Source of the DNA: Eudoraea chungangensis
Lineage (GTDB): Bacteria; Bacteroidota; Bacteroidia; Flavobacteriales; Flavobacteriaceae
Assembly (NCBI RefSeq): GCF_029360665.1
Contig: NZ_JARDUB010000002.1
Span: 186,001 to 250,000, forward strand
Reading direction: 5' to 3'
Length of the DNA stretch: 64,000 bases
The notes below the pieces were generated by a model that searched no databases, was not told the DNA's origin, and was given only the letters and a program-made list of their open reading frames with translations. Both the position numbers and the translations under genes were made by a program. This document shows, piece after piece, positions 16,299 to 26,321 of the stretch; positions within the stretch are counted from its first letter, which is position 1; each line of letters opens with the position of its first letter.

Positions 16299-17453
16299 AT
16301 GAAAAAACTTCAAATGGTCGACCTAGTTGGCCAATACCAAGATATAAAGGAAGAAGTTGATGAATCAATCGAGGAAATATTAAATTCAGCGGCCTTTATT
16401 AACGGACCTGCGGTCCATCAGTTTCAATCGGATTTAGAAAATTATTTAGGTGTAAAACACGTTATTCCATGCGCCAATGGTACAGATGCTTTACAAATTA
16501 CCATGATGGGTTTAGGATTAAAGCCTGGAGATGAAATAATTACAGCCGATTTTACTTTTGCGGCTACGGTAGAAGTTATTGCCCTGCTTAATTTAACTCC
16601 TGTATTGGTTGATGTTGAAGAAGATACTTTTAATATAGATCCTATTGCTATAGAAAAGGCAATTACGCCTAAGACAAAGGCAATAGTTCCTGTGCATCTC
16701 TTTGGGATGTGTGCCAATATGGATGCTATAATGGATATTGCCAAGAAACACAATCTGTTTGTGATCGAAGATAACGCACAAGCGATTGGAGCAACCTATA
16801 CTTCAAGCAGTGGTTTAAAGAAAAAGGCAGGTAGTATTGGGCATATCGCTTCAACCTCTTTTTTCCCTTCTAAAAATCTTGGGTGCTATGGAGATGGAGG
16901 AGCCATATTCACCAATGATGATGCCCTGGCCCACACCATAAGGGGAATTGTAAATCATGGTATGTATACCCGATACCATCACGATGTAGTAGGCGTTAAT
17001 TCCAGATTAGATACCATACAGGCTGCAGTATTAAAGGCAAAATTACCGCATTTAGACAACTATTGTAACAGGAGAAGGCTAGCAGCTTCAAAATATATGG
17101 CTGCACTTAAAGGACATCCTGCAATTATTTTGCCCAGGGCTAACAAGAATTGTGAGGGTATCTGTGAGGTATGCGACTGCCATGTATTTCATCAATTTAC
17201 CTTACGAATACTTGGTGGAAAAAGAGACGCTTTAGCTGCTCATTTAAATGATAAAGGTATTCCACATGGTATTTACTATCCAATTCCCCTGCACAGGCAA
17301 AAAGCATATGTTGATGAGCGTTACCAAGAGGCTGACTTTACGGTTACAAACAAATTAGTAAAAGAGGTCATTTCATTGCCAATGCATACGGAATTAGACG
17401 ATGAGCAGATCGCCTATATTGCAACGACAATTGTGGATTTTTTGAACGCCTAA
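16299..17453 (+). CDS. DegT/DnrJ/EryC1-family sugar aminotransferase
   Basis: A 384-residue PLP-dependent enzyme. PLP contacts are visible: ANGTDAL (59-65), Asp158 in EDNAQAIGA, and Lys192 in FFPSKNLGCYGDGG as the Schiff-base lysine. It probably transfers an amino group to a 3- or 4-keto nucleotide sugar for surface polysaccharide. An unusual cysteine cluster at 285-294 (CEGICEVCDC, spacing CX3CX2CXC) precedes the conserved HVFHQFT strand. It is followed by galE and neighbours waaA. The exact sugar is unknown. Confidence 0.85.
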   Translation: MKKLQMVDLVGQYQDIKEEVDESIEEILNSAAFINGPAVHQFQSDLENYLGVKHVIPCANGTDALQITMMGLGLKPGDEIITADFTFAATVEVIALLNLTPVLVDVEEDTFNIDPIAIEKAITPKTKAIVPVHLFGMCANMDAIMDIAKKHNLFVIEDNAQAIGATYTSSSGLKKKAGSIGHIASTSFFPSKNLGCYGDGGAIFTNDDALAHTIRGIVNHGMYTRYHHDVVGVNSRLDTIQAAVLKAKLPHLDNYCNRRRLAASKYMAALKGHPAIILPRANKNCEGICEVCDCHVFHQFTLRILGGKRDALAAHLNDKGIPHGIYYPIPLHRQKAYVDERYQEADFTVTNKLVKEVISLPMHTELDDEQIAYIATTIVDFLNA

Positions 17454-17547
17454 GCCTGTTTTTTAACATTCCAAATGTCTCATTATACTTCAAACCAAGT
17501 TTTAAGCGTTAGAAAGCATAGAACATCTTACAATTTATATAGTTTTT

Positions 17548-18564
17548 ATGAAAGTATTAGTAACTGGAGGCTTGGGTTTTATTGGTTCCCATACCGTAGT
17601 GGAATTACAAAATAATGGGTTCGAGGTAGTGATAATAGACGATTGCTCGAATTCATCGGTAAAGGTGCTTGAAGGAATAACTGAGATTACGGGTGTAAAG
17701 CCATTTTTTAAGAAAATGGATCTTAGAGATAAAGCAGCAGTTCACCAATTTTTTAAGGAACATAACGATATAGGCGGAGTTATTCATTTTGCTGCCTCCA
17801 AGGCAGTGGGTGAAAGTGTGGAAAAACCCTTGCTATATTATGAAAACAACCTAAATACGTTAATTTATATTCTGCAGGAAATACTGGAGCTCGAGAGTTC
17901 TAATTTTATTTTTAGCTCTTCTTGTACAGTTTATGGTCAGGCAGATAAAATGCCTATAACAGAAAGCGCACCGGTTAAACCAGCAGAATCCCCATACGGA
18001 AACACCAAACAGATTGGGGAAGAAATTATAAGAGATACCTGTAAAGTGACTCCTAGATTACAAGCAATTTCCCTGCGATATTTTAATCCAATGGGGGCAC
18101 ATCCGTCCACTCATATCGGAGAACTTCCAGTAGGGGTTCCTCAAAATTTAGTGCCGTTTATTACCCAAACCGGAGTTGGATTACGAGAGGAATTATCTGT
18201 TTTTGGGGATGACTACCCAACACCCGATGGGACCTGTGTCAGAGACTATATACATGTTGTAGATTTGGCTAAAGCACATGTCGTTGCCATGCAGCGTATC
18301 CTTCAGAAGGATAATGATAAAAATTATGAGGTCTTTAATGTAGGGACCGGTTCCGGGAGTAGCGTTTTAGAAGTCATTTCAAGCTTTGAAAAAGTGGCAG
18401 AGCGACCCTTGCGTTATAAGATAGTAGACCGCCGTGAAGGAGATGTAATAACTGCATATGCCGATACTACCAAAGCCAATCAGGTGTTAAACTGGAAGGC
18501 GGAGTCCTCTCTTGATGAGGCAATGAAATCTGCCTGGGACTGGGAATTAAAAATTAGATCCTAG
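17548..18564 (+). CDS. galE: UDP-glucose 4-epimerase
   Basis: A 338-residue short-chain dehydrogenase, the normal GalE length. The NAD-binding GGLGFIGSHT lies at residues 7-16, SSSCTVYGQ at 123-131 and the catalytic pair Tyr150/Lys154 in SPYGNTK. LRYFNPMGAHPS and the C-terminal DRREGDV segment are typical of GalE. It interconverts UDP-glucose and UDP-galactose for surface polysaccharides and galactose use. It lies 94 bases after the aminotransferase gene, possibly the same transcript. Confidence 0.93.
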   Translation: MKVLVTGGLGFIGSHTVVELQNNGFEVVIIDDCSNSSVKVLEGITEITGVKPFFKKMDLRDKAAVHQFFKEHNDIGGVIHFAASKAVGESVEKPLLYYENNLNTLIYILQEILELESSNFIFSSSCTVYGQADKMPITESAPVKPAESPYGNTKQIGEEIIRDTCKVTPRLQAISLRYFNPMGAHPSTHIGELPVGVPQNLVPFITQTGVGLREELSVFGDDYPTPDGTCVRDYIHVVDLAKAHVVAMQRILQKDNDKNYEVFNVGTGSGSSVLEVISSFEKVAERPLRYKIVDRREGDVITAYADTTKANQVLNWKAESSLDEAMKSAWDWELKIRS

Positions 18565-18606
18565 TTAGAAAATGTTAACCCACGACTATTAAGACTTACT
18601 ATAGTT

Positions 18607-18960
18607 ATGCTTCCAATGGCTGCAAGTACAGAAGAGTTAATTGAACTGGCCAAAAGCAAAGATCTTTATAAGGCTCTCTTAAGACAATTAACAAAAGATT
18701 TTAGTTTAGCCAATATTGAGCTAGACTTGGATCTGACAACGGAACCAAGAGAACTTAAGAGGATACTATTAAATGAAGTTCAACGATTAATTGAGGAAGA
18801 AAAAGAGCAATTTGTAAACCTTCTTTACATAGTTGATTTGCCGGAGAATTATTTTATTAATAACGCCAACAAGAACGTTCTTACCACTAGTGAAGAGCTT
18901 ACGTTTTTAATATTAAAGAGAATATGGCAAAAGGTCTGGTACAAGAACTTTTACACCTGA
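18607..18960 (+). CDS. Conserved-looking hypothetical protein, 117 residues
   Basis: A soluble, helix-rich acidic protein. The middle is charged (EPRELKRILLNEVQRLIEEE) and the end aromatic (ILKRIWQKVWYKNFYT). A second ATG at 18616 is equally plausible as start. I do not recognise a family. It follows galE by 42 bases and could be the last gene of that unit; it is convergent with the outer-membrane protein gene downstream. Confidence 0.6.
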   Translation: MLPMAASTEELIELAKSKDLYKALLRQLTKDFSLANIELDLDLTTEPRELKRILLNEVQRLIEEEKEQFVNLLYIVDLPENYFINNANKNVLTTSEELTFLILKRIWQKVWYKNFYT

Positions 18961-18981
18961 AAATCATAGATTGGATTGCCA

Positions 18982-19509
18982 TTAAAAGTATACCCTAATA
19001 AAAGGAATCCAAGGATCAGAATAAATACTTCGACCACTGTCGTATAAAACATCATACTGTATTCCAAAGGTCACATGTGGGGTGCTATACCCAACGCCTA
19101 GAAATAAGGCTGTAGTCCAATAGTTTTCATCCAAATCTGGAAAATTGGAGGGGTAATTAGTACTCACACGAAGGGGTTGTAGCTCTGCCGACAGTTGTAT
19201 TTGTGGTATTGGATTGAAGAAGTTTAACCAGCTGGCTCCATAGGCCGTAAATTCTGAATCACCGAATTTAGAATAGTTAAAATTTAACCCAAGACCGGTA
19301 GCGAATTTGTCACTTACTTGATAAATGCCACTAGGAGAGACTCCAATATAAAAACTGTCATTTCCAAACCCAAGACCCAGACCACCGCCAAATCTTACAT
19401 TTTGCCAAAAGTCACTTTTCTGCTGCTGGGCACTGCATAGGTTGACACTAAAAACTAGTATTCCCGTGATTATTAAAAAGTTCTTTAGACAATTTTTATA
19501 TGAAGACAT
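18982..19509 (-). CDS. Outer-membrane beta-barrel protein
   Basis: A 175-residue protein with a signal peptide ending near NLCSAQQQ (residue 28). Alternating hydrophobic/glycine strands such as GGGLGLGFGNDSFYIGVSP and a terminal aromatic residue (IRVYF) are typical of small outer-membrane barrels. No specific function can be assigned. It is divergent from sucA, with 97 bases between the start codons. Confidence 0.7.
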   Translation of the reverse strand: MSSYKNCLKNFLIITGILVFSVNLCSAQQQKSDFWQNVRFGGGLGLGFGNDSFYIGVSPSGIYQVSDKFATGLGLNFNYSKFGDSEFTAYGASWLNFFNPIPQIQLSAELQPLRVSTNYPSNFPDLDENYWTTALFLGVGYSTPHVTFGIQYDVLYDSGRSIYSDPWIPFIRVYF

Positions 19510-19564
19510 GGCTTTTTTTTAAATATATACACTTTTATATAAACTCATAAACTATTAATTATTG

Positions 19565-19572
19565 TATTTTTG
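19565..19572 (+). promoter_or_regulatory. Putative sucAB promoter -7 element
   Basis: TATTTTTG matches the Bacteroidota -7 consensus and lies 34 bases before the sucA ATG. No TTTG is found at the expected upstream distance. Confidence 0.4.
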
Positions 19573-19606
19573 ATGGAAATTTTTATAACGTGCAGAATTT
19601 GTGTTC

Positions 19607-22426
19607 ATGGATAAGTATTCCTTTTTAAACACAGCTCATCCTTCTTTTTTTTCGGATCTATATGATCGGTATTTAAATAATCCCGATGGTGTTGAACCAA
19701 GTTGGCGTGCTTTTTTTCAAGGGTTCGACTTTGGTATCGAAAACAGTTTGGATGATTTGTTAGATAGTAATGTCTCCGAGACAGAAATACGTCTTAATGG
19801 ACAAACTGTGGCAGTTCCAGAAAACTTACTCAAAGAGTTTAGAGTAGTAAAATTAATCGATGCTTATAGAACTAGAGGCCACTTGTTTACCGAAACAAAC
19901 CCAGTTAGGGACAGAAGGAAATATGTTCCTACACTAGATTTGGAAAACTTTGGACTTACAAAGGACGATTTAAATACGGTTTTTAGTGCGGGAGAAGTAA
20001 TTGGAATTGGCCCAAATACTTTAGAGGATATAGTTAGTCATTTAAAAAGAATCTACTGCGATGCTATCGGTGTGGAATATATGTATATCCGAAAACCAGA
20101 AAGAGTACAATGGATTCAGGATTGGATTAATGTTAACGATAACCATCCAAAATACGATGTTGCTCGTAAAAAACACATTTTAAAGAAACTTAATCAGGCC
20201 GTTTCTTTTGAAGGGTTTTTACATACAAAATATGTGGGTCAAAAACGATTTTCTTTAGAAGGAAATGAGTCCTTAATTCCCGCCGTTGATGCTATTGTAG
20301 AGAAAGCTGCCGAGCTTGGGGTTAAACAGTTTGTAATGGGCATGGCCCACAGGGGTCGACTGAATGTGCTGACCAATATTTTTGGAAAATCTGCAAAGGA
20401 TATTTTTAGCGAGTTTGATGGCAAAGACTACGAGCAGGAGATTTTTGATGGCGATGTAAAATACCATTTGGGCTGGACTTCAGATAGAAAAGCAGATAAT
20501 GGGAACAAGATTAACATGAATATTGCCCCTAACCCTTCTCACTTAGAAACTGTAGGTGCCGTGGTGGAAGGGATAGCACGGGCTAAACAGGACGCTCATT
20601 ATCCAACGGACTTTTCTAAAGTATTGCCTATTGTTGTGCACGGCGACGCAGCTATTGCTGGTCAAGGATTAATTTACGAATTGGTACAAATGGCTCAGTT
20701 AGATGGGTATAAAACCAATGGGACCGTCCATATTGTGGTAAACAATCAGATTGGATTTACTACTAATTACCTGGATGGCAGATCTTCTACCTATTGCACC
20801 GATGTAGGGAAAGTAACCCTTAGCCCAGTACTGCACGTAAATGCAGACGATGTGGAGGCTGTTGTGCACGCGTCACTTTTTGCTTTGGAATACAGAATGC
20901 GCTTTCAACAAGACGTTTTCTTAGACCTGTTGGGTTATAGAAAATATGGCCATAATGAAGGAGATGAACCTCGCTTTACCCAACCTAAGCTGTATAAAGC
21001 TATTGCAAAGCATAAGAATCCCAGAGATATATACGCTGCAAAATTAATAGAGCAGGGCATAATTGATGCGGATTATGTTAAGAATTTAGAAATAGAATAC
21101 AAGGCCAGTCTCGAGGAAGAATTGGTTGATTCACGTAAAGAAGATAAAACTATTATAACCCCATTTATGGCCGACGAATGGAGTGGATTTCAGAATGTTC
21201 GGGAATGGGAAATGATGGACAAAGTAGATACGTCTTATGATAAAAAGAAGCTGAGCGAAATTGCCAAGACAATTACAGAGCTACCCAAGGATAAGAAGTT
21301 TCTGCGAAAAGTGGAAAGACTAGTTCAAGATCGGAAAAAAATGTTTTTTGAATCTGATAAATTGGACTGGGCTATGGGAGAATTGCTAGCCTATGGAACC
21401 TTATTGGAAGAAGGCTTTAATGTTAGAATTTCTGGACAGGATGTAGAAAGAGGAACTTTTTCTCACAGACACGCGGTTATGAAGGTGGAGGAGAGTGAAG
21501 AAGAAATAATGCTGCTTAATAATTTAACATCAGGGCAGGGAAAATTTCAAATATATAATTCCTTGTTGTCTGAATACGGTGTAGTAGGTTTTGACTATGG
21601 TTACGCCATGGCTAGTCCAAATACTTTGACTATCTGGGAGGCCCAATTTGGTGATTTTAGCAATGGAGCTCAGATTATGATTGACCAGTATATTTCTGCC
21701 GCGGAGGATAAATGGAAGCTACAGAACGGCTTAGTTTTATTATTGCCGCATGGTTATGAAGGACAGGGAGCTGAGCACTCCTCGGCAAGAATGGAAAGGT
21801 ATTTGCAACTTTGTGCAAGAGATAATATGTACGTTGCAGACTGCAGTACTCCTGCAAGTATATATCATATCTTACGGAGGCAGATGAAGGCTGGTTTTAG
21901 AAAACCGCTAATAATTTTCACTCCCAAAAGTCTGTTAAGACACCCGAAAGCCGTTTCCAGCGCTAAAGATTTTTATGACGGTTCTTTTGAGGAAGTAATA
22001 GATGACCAAACGGCTAAAGTTGCATCTGTGAAAAGTGTTGTTTTTTGCACGGGAAAATTTTATTACGATTTATTGGCTTTTAAAGAAGCAAATGATCGAA
22101 AAGATGTAGCACTTGTAAGAATTGAACAATTATTTCCTGTACCTGAGGTACAACTATTGGAAGTTATTAAAAAGTATAAAAAGGCGGATGATTTTGTCTG
22201 GGCCCAGGAAGAGCCAAGAAACATGGGAGCTTGGAGTCATTTAGTAACACATTTTTCGGAAGCCCGAAACTTCCGTGTTGCTTCTAGACGTTTTTATGCC
22301 TCACCAGCTGCCGGAAGTGCAGTTCGTTCTAAGGCTAGACATCAGCAAGTAATTGACTATGTTTTTGATAAGACCAAGGACAATATGACTCGAAAAAAGT
22401 TAAAAGAAAATAATACAAATTCGTAA
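19607..22426 (+). CDS. sucA: 2-oxoglutarate dehydrogenase E1 component
   Basis: A 939-residue thiamine-diphosphate enzyme. The start is ATG at 19607 (MDKYSFLN); a GTG six bases earlier is less likely. The N-terminal [10 protein letters not shown] peptide binds E2. [10 protein letters not shown] (near residue 245) and [12 protein letters not shown] (near 345) belong to the TPP domain, and [14 protein letters not shown] lies in the transketolase-like domain. It decarboxylates 2-oxoglutarate and transfers succinyl to the E2 lipoyl group in the TCA cycle. sucB follows four bases after the stop. Length and motifs are normal. Confidence 0.95.
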   Translation: MDKYSFLNTAHPSFFSDLYDRYLNNPDGVEPSWRAFFQGFDFGIENSLDDLLDSNVSETEIRLNGQTVAVPENLLKEFRVVKLIDAYRTRGHLFTETNPVRDRRKYVPTLDLENFGLTKDDLNTVFSAGEVIGIGPNTLEDIVSHLKRIYCDAIGVEYMYIRKPERVQWIQDWINVNDNHPKYDVARKKHILKKLNQAVSFEGFLHTKYVGQKRFSLEGNESLIPAVDAIVEKAAELGVKQFVMGMAHRGRLNVLTNIFGKSAKDIFSEFDGKDYEQEIFDGDVKYHLGWTSDRKADNGNKINMNIAPNPSHLETVGAVVEGIARAKQDAHYPTDFSKVLPIVVHGDAAIAGQGLIYELVQMAQLDGYKTNGTVHIVVNNQIGFTTNYLDGRSSTYCTDVGKVTLSPVLHVNADDVEAVVHASLFALEYRMRFQQDVFLDLLGYRKYGHNEGDEPRFTQPKLYKAIAKHKNPRDIYAAKLIEQGIIDADYVKNLEIEYKASLEEELVDSRKEDKTIITPFMADEWSGFQNVREWEMMDKVDTSYDKKKLSEIAKTITELPKDKKFLRKVERLVQDRKKMFFESDKLDWAMGELLAYGTLLEEGFNVRISGQDVERGTFSHRHAVMKVEESEEEIMLLNNLTSGQGKFQIYNSLLSEYGVVGFDYGYAMASPNTLTIWEAQFGDFSNGAQIMIDQYISAAEDKWKLQNGLVLLLPHGYEGQGAEHSSARMERYLQLCARDNMYVADCSTPASIYHILRRQMKAGFRKPLIIFTPKSLLRHPKAVSSAKDFYDGSFEEVIDDQTAKVASVKSVVFCTGKFYYDLLAFKEANDRKDVALVRIEQLFPVPEVQLLEVIKKYKKADDFVWAQEEPRNMGAWSHLVTHFSEARNFRVASRRFYASPAAGSAVRSKARHQQVIDYVFDKTKDNMTRKKLKENNTNS

Positions 22427-22430
22427 AAGA

Positions 22431-23651
22431 ATGATTTTAGAAATGAAAGTCCCGTCTCCGGGAGAATCTATTACAGAAGTAGAAATAGCAGAATGGCTGG
22501 TTAGTGATGGAGATTATGTAGAAAAGGATCAGGCAATTGCTGAGGTTGATTCGGACAAGGCCACCTTGGAATTACCTGCTGAGGAAAGTGGAATAATTAC
22601 GTTAAAAGCTGAGGAAGGTGATGCTGTAGCTGTTGGAGAGGTAGTTTGTCTTATTGATACCAGTGCAGAAAAGCCAGAGGGGAGCGAAAGTGCCAAACAA
22701 GTAAAACAAGAGAATGAAGTAAAGCCCGATATAAAAAAGGAAAAAGCTGAAGAGAGCAAAAAAGAAGCATCTTATGCCACCGGATCTCCTTCCCCTGCAG
22801 CCAAGAAAATTTTAGATGAAAAAGGGGTAGATGCTACCTCTATAGACGGAACAGGAAGAGATGGAAGAATAACAAAAGAAGATGCCATAAAAGCAGTTCC
22901 TTCTATGGGGACTCCTACAGGAGGCAACAGAGGGGAAAAAAGGACAAAGTTGTCCATGCTTCGTCGCAAAGTTGCCGAAAGACTAGTTTCTGCAAAAAAT
23001 GAAACAGCCATGTTGACCACCTTTAACGAGGTAGACATGACAGCAGTTTTTGCCTTGAGAAAAGAGTATAAAGAAACTTTTAAGGAAAGGCACGAGGTTA
23101 GCTTAGGCTTTATGTCGTTTTTTACCAAGGCGGTTATTAGAGCCTTGGGATTGTTCCCGTCTGTTAATTCAATGATTGATGGAAAGGAAATGATTTCATT
23201 TGACTTCTGCGATATTTCTATTGCCGTATCCGGCCCGAAAGGACTTATGGTTCCGGTAATCCGAAATGCAGAAAATCTTAGTTTCAGAGGTGTCGAGGCA
23301 GAAGTAAAACGTCTGGCCATAAGGGCTAGAGATGGCCAAATTACCGTGGATGAGATGACAGGTGGAACATTTACAATTTCAAATGGTGGGGTCTTTGGAT
23401 CTATGTTGTCTACGCCAATAATTAATCCTCCTCAAAGTGGTATCCTAGGGATGCACAATATTGTGGAAAGACCAATAGTAAAAAATGGCGCTGTAGAAAT
23501 TGCACCTATTATGTACGTCGCCTTATCCTATGACCATAGAATCATCGATGGAAAGGAATCTGTCGGTTTTCTTGTGGCTGTAAAAGAAGCCCTGGAAAAT
23601 CCTACAGAACTCTTAATGGGTGGGGATGTTAAGAGAGCGTTGGAATTATAA
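22431..23651 (+). CDS. sucB: Dihydrolipoyl succinyltransferase (E2 of 2-oxoglutarate dehydrogenase)
   Basis: A 406-residue protein. The lipoyl domain (1-75) has the lipoylated Lys43 in [13 protein letters not shown] charged lysine/glutamate linker (about 80-113) leads to the E3-binding domain ([13 protein letters not shown] to GRITKEDA, about 120-152). The catalytic domain carries His369 and Asp373 in [11 protein letters not shown]. It transfers the succinyl group to CoA. It is co-transcribed with sucA, four bases apart. The E3 subunit must be encoded elsewhere. Confidence 0.95.
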   Translation: MILEMKVPSPGESITEVEIAEWLVSDGDYVEKDQAIAEVDSDKATLELPAEESGIITLKAEEGDAVAVGEVVCLIDTSAEKPEGSESAKQVKQENEVKPDIKKEKAEESKKEASYATGSPSPAAKKILDEKGVDATSIDGTGRDGRITKEDAIKAVPSMGTPTGGNRGEKRTKLSMLRRKVAERLVSAKNETAMLTTFNEVDMTAVFALRKEYKETFKERHEVSLGFMSFFTKAVIRALGLFPSVNSMIDGKEMISFDFCDISIAVSGPKGLMVPVIRNAENLSFRGVEAEVKRLAIRARDGQITVDEMTGGTFTISNGGVFGSMLSTPIINPPQSGILGMHNIVERPIVKNGAVEIAPIMYVALSYDHRIIDGKESVGFLVAVKEALENPTELLMGGDVKRALEL

Positions 23652-23654
23652 ATT

Positions 23655-24098
23655 CTATTTTTTTTTCAGGTAAAGGCAATGATTTTTATAATCAATATAT
23701 GCCTTTGATTGCAGCAGTATATCGGCGCCAATAATACCATCAACTGGTAAAGCGTTGTGCGCCGTCAAGGCGGTATTTACATGCGAAAGATCGAATAATA
23801 CAATTTCTTGATTTTTTTTCTTCCAGTCTCCTATTTTTAAATGATTGTTATGGGACAATCTTGTGGTCATATTCGTTGCGCCTGCCCCGGCCGCCAAAAC
23901 ATCCGAATCTATGGATACTAGATGGAAGAAATCAATTTTGTCTAAACCAACACAGGTGTTAGATGCACCAGTATCCAAAATAAACCTTCCCTTAACCTTG
24001 TTGATTTTTGCAAAAACCTCCAAGTGATTACTAGCGGTAACCACCAAAGGTATTTTTACATACCCCTTTTTTAATAAGATCTTTTTAAGGCTCGACAT
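23655..24098 (-). CDS. Retropepsin-like aspartyl protease family protein
   Basis: A 147-residue protein with one catalytic motif, LDTGASNTCV (Asp42-Thr-Gly), as in retropepsin-like enzymes that act as dimers. VDGIIGADILL (near 120) is the second conserved element of this fold. No signal peptide is evident. Its substrate is unknown. It is convergent with sucB, three bases from its stop, and divergent from tatD. Confidence 0.75.
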   Translation of the reverse strand: MSSLKKILLKKGYVKIPLVVTASNHLEVFAKINKVKGRFILDTGASNTCVGLDKIDFFHLVSIDSDVLAAGAGATNMTTRLSHNNHLKIGDWKKKNQEIVLFDLSHVNTALTAHNALPVDGIIGADILLQSKAYIDYKNHCLYLKKK

Positions 24099-24135
24099 GA
24101 CTGCTTTTTGACAAAGATAATCCTATTTTTGCTCT

Positions 24136-24903
24136 ATGATCATTACCGATACCCATATTCATCTGTACAGTGAGGCCTTTGACAAGGATAGGGATGAAGT
24201 TATTGAGAAGGCTCTTGCTTCAGGCGTGGAGCGTTTTTTTATTCCAGCAATCGATTCTACATATACCCAGGCAATGTATGATTTAGAAAAATCTTATCCC
24301 AAGAATATGTTCTTAATGACAGGCCTTCATCCGACTCATGTAAAAGACAATTTTGAAGATGAGCTTCGGCATGTTGAGGATAATTTAGAATTAAGATCTT
24401 TTTGCGCCATTGGGGAAATCGGTATTGATTTGTATTGGGACAGAGCTTTTTTATCGGAACAAAAGCTCGCCTTTAAAAAACAAATTCAACTGGCAAAAGC
24501 CTATAACTTGCCTATTGTAATTCATTGTCGCGAGGCATTTGACGAGATTTTTCAAGTACTGGAAGAGGAAAAAGACGAGAAATTATTTGGAATATTTCAC
24601 TGTTTTACGGGAAACAAGGAACAAGCACTGCGCGCTATTGATTTTAATATGAAGCTAGGAATTGGTGGGGTGGTTACTTTTAAAAACGGTAAGATTGATA
24701 GATTTCTAAGTGAAATAGATTTGAGGCATATTGTTTTGGAAACAGACGCTCCTTATTTAGCACCTGTTCCATTTCGGGGGAAGCGCAACGAGGCTCATTA
24801 TATTCACAATGTTGTTAATAAGCTGTCGGACATCTACAATCTAGAGTCCGAAAGAATAATTGAGGCGACCACCCAAAACTCTAAAAATGTTTTTGGTTTG
24901 TAA
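24136..24903 (+). CDS. tatD: TatD-family metal-dependent deoxyribonuclease
   Basis: A 255-residue TIM-barrel hydrolase. Metal ligands are visible: DTHIHLY near residue 5, AIGEIGIDLYW (Glu near 95), PIVIHCREAF (His near 132), GIFHCFTGN and LETDAPYLAP (Asp near 204). TatD enzymes are 3'-5' DNases or related hydrolases. The length is typical. It is followed by asparaginase after 40 bases. Confidence 0.9.
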   Translation: MIITDTHIHLYSEAFDKDRDEVIEKALASGVERFFIPAIDSTYTQAMYDLEKSYPKNMFLMTGLHPTHVKDNFEDELRHVEDNLELRSFCAIGEIGIDLYWDRAFLSEQKLAFKKQIQLAKAYNLPIVIHCREAFDEIFQVLEEEKDEKLFGIFHCFTGNKEQALRAIDFNMKLGIGGVVTFKNGKIDRFLSEIDLRHIVLETDAPYLAPVPFRGKRNEAHYIHNVVNKLSDIYNLESERIIEATTQNSKNVFGL

Positions 24904-24943
24904 TAGAAAGTCTTTAATAAAGGATTAATTAGAAGAGAATCAA

Positions 24944-25972
24944 ATGGAAGTAAAATCGAAGGTATTATTAATCTATACTGGGGGTACCATAGGAATGGTA
25001 AAGGACTATGAAACCGGTGCCTTAAAACCATTTGATTTTAACAAAGTGAAGGATAATATCCCCGAACTTAGCCAGCTGGACTGCGAGATTGAAAGTATAT
25101 CTTTTGAGGAACCAATAGACTCTTCCAATATGACCCCAAAGGATTGGGTATTACTGTCGTCGATCATTGAAGACAATTATAACAGCTATGATGGTTTTGT
25201 TATACTTCATGGTAGCGATACTATGAGCTATACCTCTTCTGCGCTGAGTTATATGCTTGAAAACCTTGCCAAACCAGTGATTTTTACGGGGTCTCAATTG
25301 CCAATTGGAGATTTGCGAACAGATGCCAAGGAAAATTTAATAACTTCAATACAAATTGCCGCCTTAAATAAGAACGAAACCCCCGTTGTTCAAGAGGTTT
25401 GTTTATATTTTGAGTACAAACTATACAGGGCTAATAGAACTTCCAAGGTAAATGCAGAACATTTTGAGGCATTTGATTCGCCAAATTTCCCTCCCCTAGC
25501 TACTTCTGGAGTTCATTTAAAAATCAATTCAGAGTATTTATTAAAATCGAAAGGGAAGAAAAAGCTGAAGGTACATATGAATTTGGTTTCAGATGTGGCA
25601 ATATTAAAACTTTTTCCCGGGCTTAATCAAAAACTTCTGGAAGCTGTTTTACACACCCCAGACCTTAAAGCACTTATTTTAGAAACCTATGGTGCCGGGA
25701 ATGCCCCAACACAGGAATGGCTGTTTAATATGCTCAAAGATGCAATAAAGAAAGGAATACATATAGTTAATGTAACCCAGTGTACTGGCGGATCCGTTTT
25801 AATGGGGAATTATAAGACCAGTGAAGAGCTAAAAAAGCTGGGAGTAATAAGTGGTGGCGACATAACCACAGAGGCAGCCATAACCAAAATAATGTATCTT
25901 TTAGGGAATGGTGTATCCCGCAAATCATTTCAAACAATTTTCGAAACTTCTTTACGAGGGGAAATGACTTAA
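24944..25972 (+). CDS. ansA: Type I (cytoplasmic) L-asparaginase
   Basis: A 342-residue protein without a signal peptide, fitting the cytoplasmic type. TGGTIGM (12-18) carries the first catalytic threonine, and LHGSDTMSYTSSALSYML (near residue 88) is the second signature, with the catalytic Thr-Asp pair. FTGSQLPIGDLRTDAKEN is also conserved. It hydrolyses asparagine to aspartate and ammonia. It follows tatD by 40 bases and may share its transcript. Confidence 0.92.
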   Translation: MEVKSKVLLIYTGGTIGMVKDYETGALKPFDFNKVKDNIPELSQLDCEIESISFEEPIDSSNMTPKDWVLLSSIIEDNYNSYDGFVILHGSDTMSYTSSALSYMLENLAKPVIFTGSQLPIGDLRTDAKENLITSIQIAALNKNETPVVQEVCLYFEYKLYRANRTSKVNAEHFEAFDSPNFPPLATSGVHLKINSEYLLKSKGKKKLKVHMNLVSDVAILKLFPGLNQKLLEAVLHTPDLKALILETYGAGNAPTQEWLFNMLKDAIKKGIHIVNVTQCTGGSVLMGNYKTSEELKKLGVISGGDITTEAAITKIMYLLGNGVSRKSFQTIFETSLRGEMT

Positions 25973-26040
25973 AATATAGTTCTAAAGTTTTTTTAAACTA
26001 ATTTTTTTTTGTTTATTGCCCGCCCTGAAATAATAGGAAT

Positions 26041-26128
26041 AGAGAGGTGGCCGAGTGGTCGAAGGCGCACGCCTGGAAAGTGTGTATACACCAAAAGTGT
26101 ATCGAGGGTTCGAATCCCTTCCTCTCTG
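26041..26128 (+). tRNA. tRNA-Ser (GGA)
   Basis: The acceptor stem AGAGAGG pairs with CCTCTCT. There is a D-arm, an anticodon loop CTGGAAA with anticodon GGA, a long class II variable arm and a T-arm GGGTTCGAATCCC. The discriminator is G at 26128; the full CCA is not encoded, as is usual in this group. Confidence 0.93.
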
Positions 26129-26321
26129 CAAGTTGACTAAAAAATGCCTCGTATTTCTTAGAAGGTTTAGGAAGGGCGGTCAGCGTTTTTTGTCTGTGAT
26201 GCAAGTCTAGGAAATTTTATTATCTACCTATTCATTTTAGAAGTAGCAACTTTTAATTTTTTAATTGCATTTTTTTTTTATCTTTAACCCTATTAACTAA
26301 CTAAATTTAAGTTTGAAAGAA

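Noticed and set aside
22772-23320. 182-codon minus-strand frame inside sucB
   Set aside because: It is antisense to the conserved E2 coding region and has serine-rich low-complexity composition.
24124-24131. TATTTTTG as a tatD promoter
   Set aside because: It lies only four bases before the well-supported tatD ATG, so the transcript would start at or inside the gene.
26041-26128. tRNA-Ser as a phage or element insertion site
   Set aside because: No integrase, no repeated tRNA 3' end and no foreign genes lie nearby.
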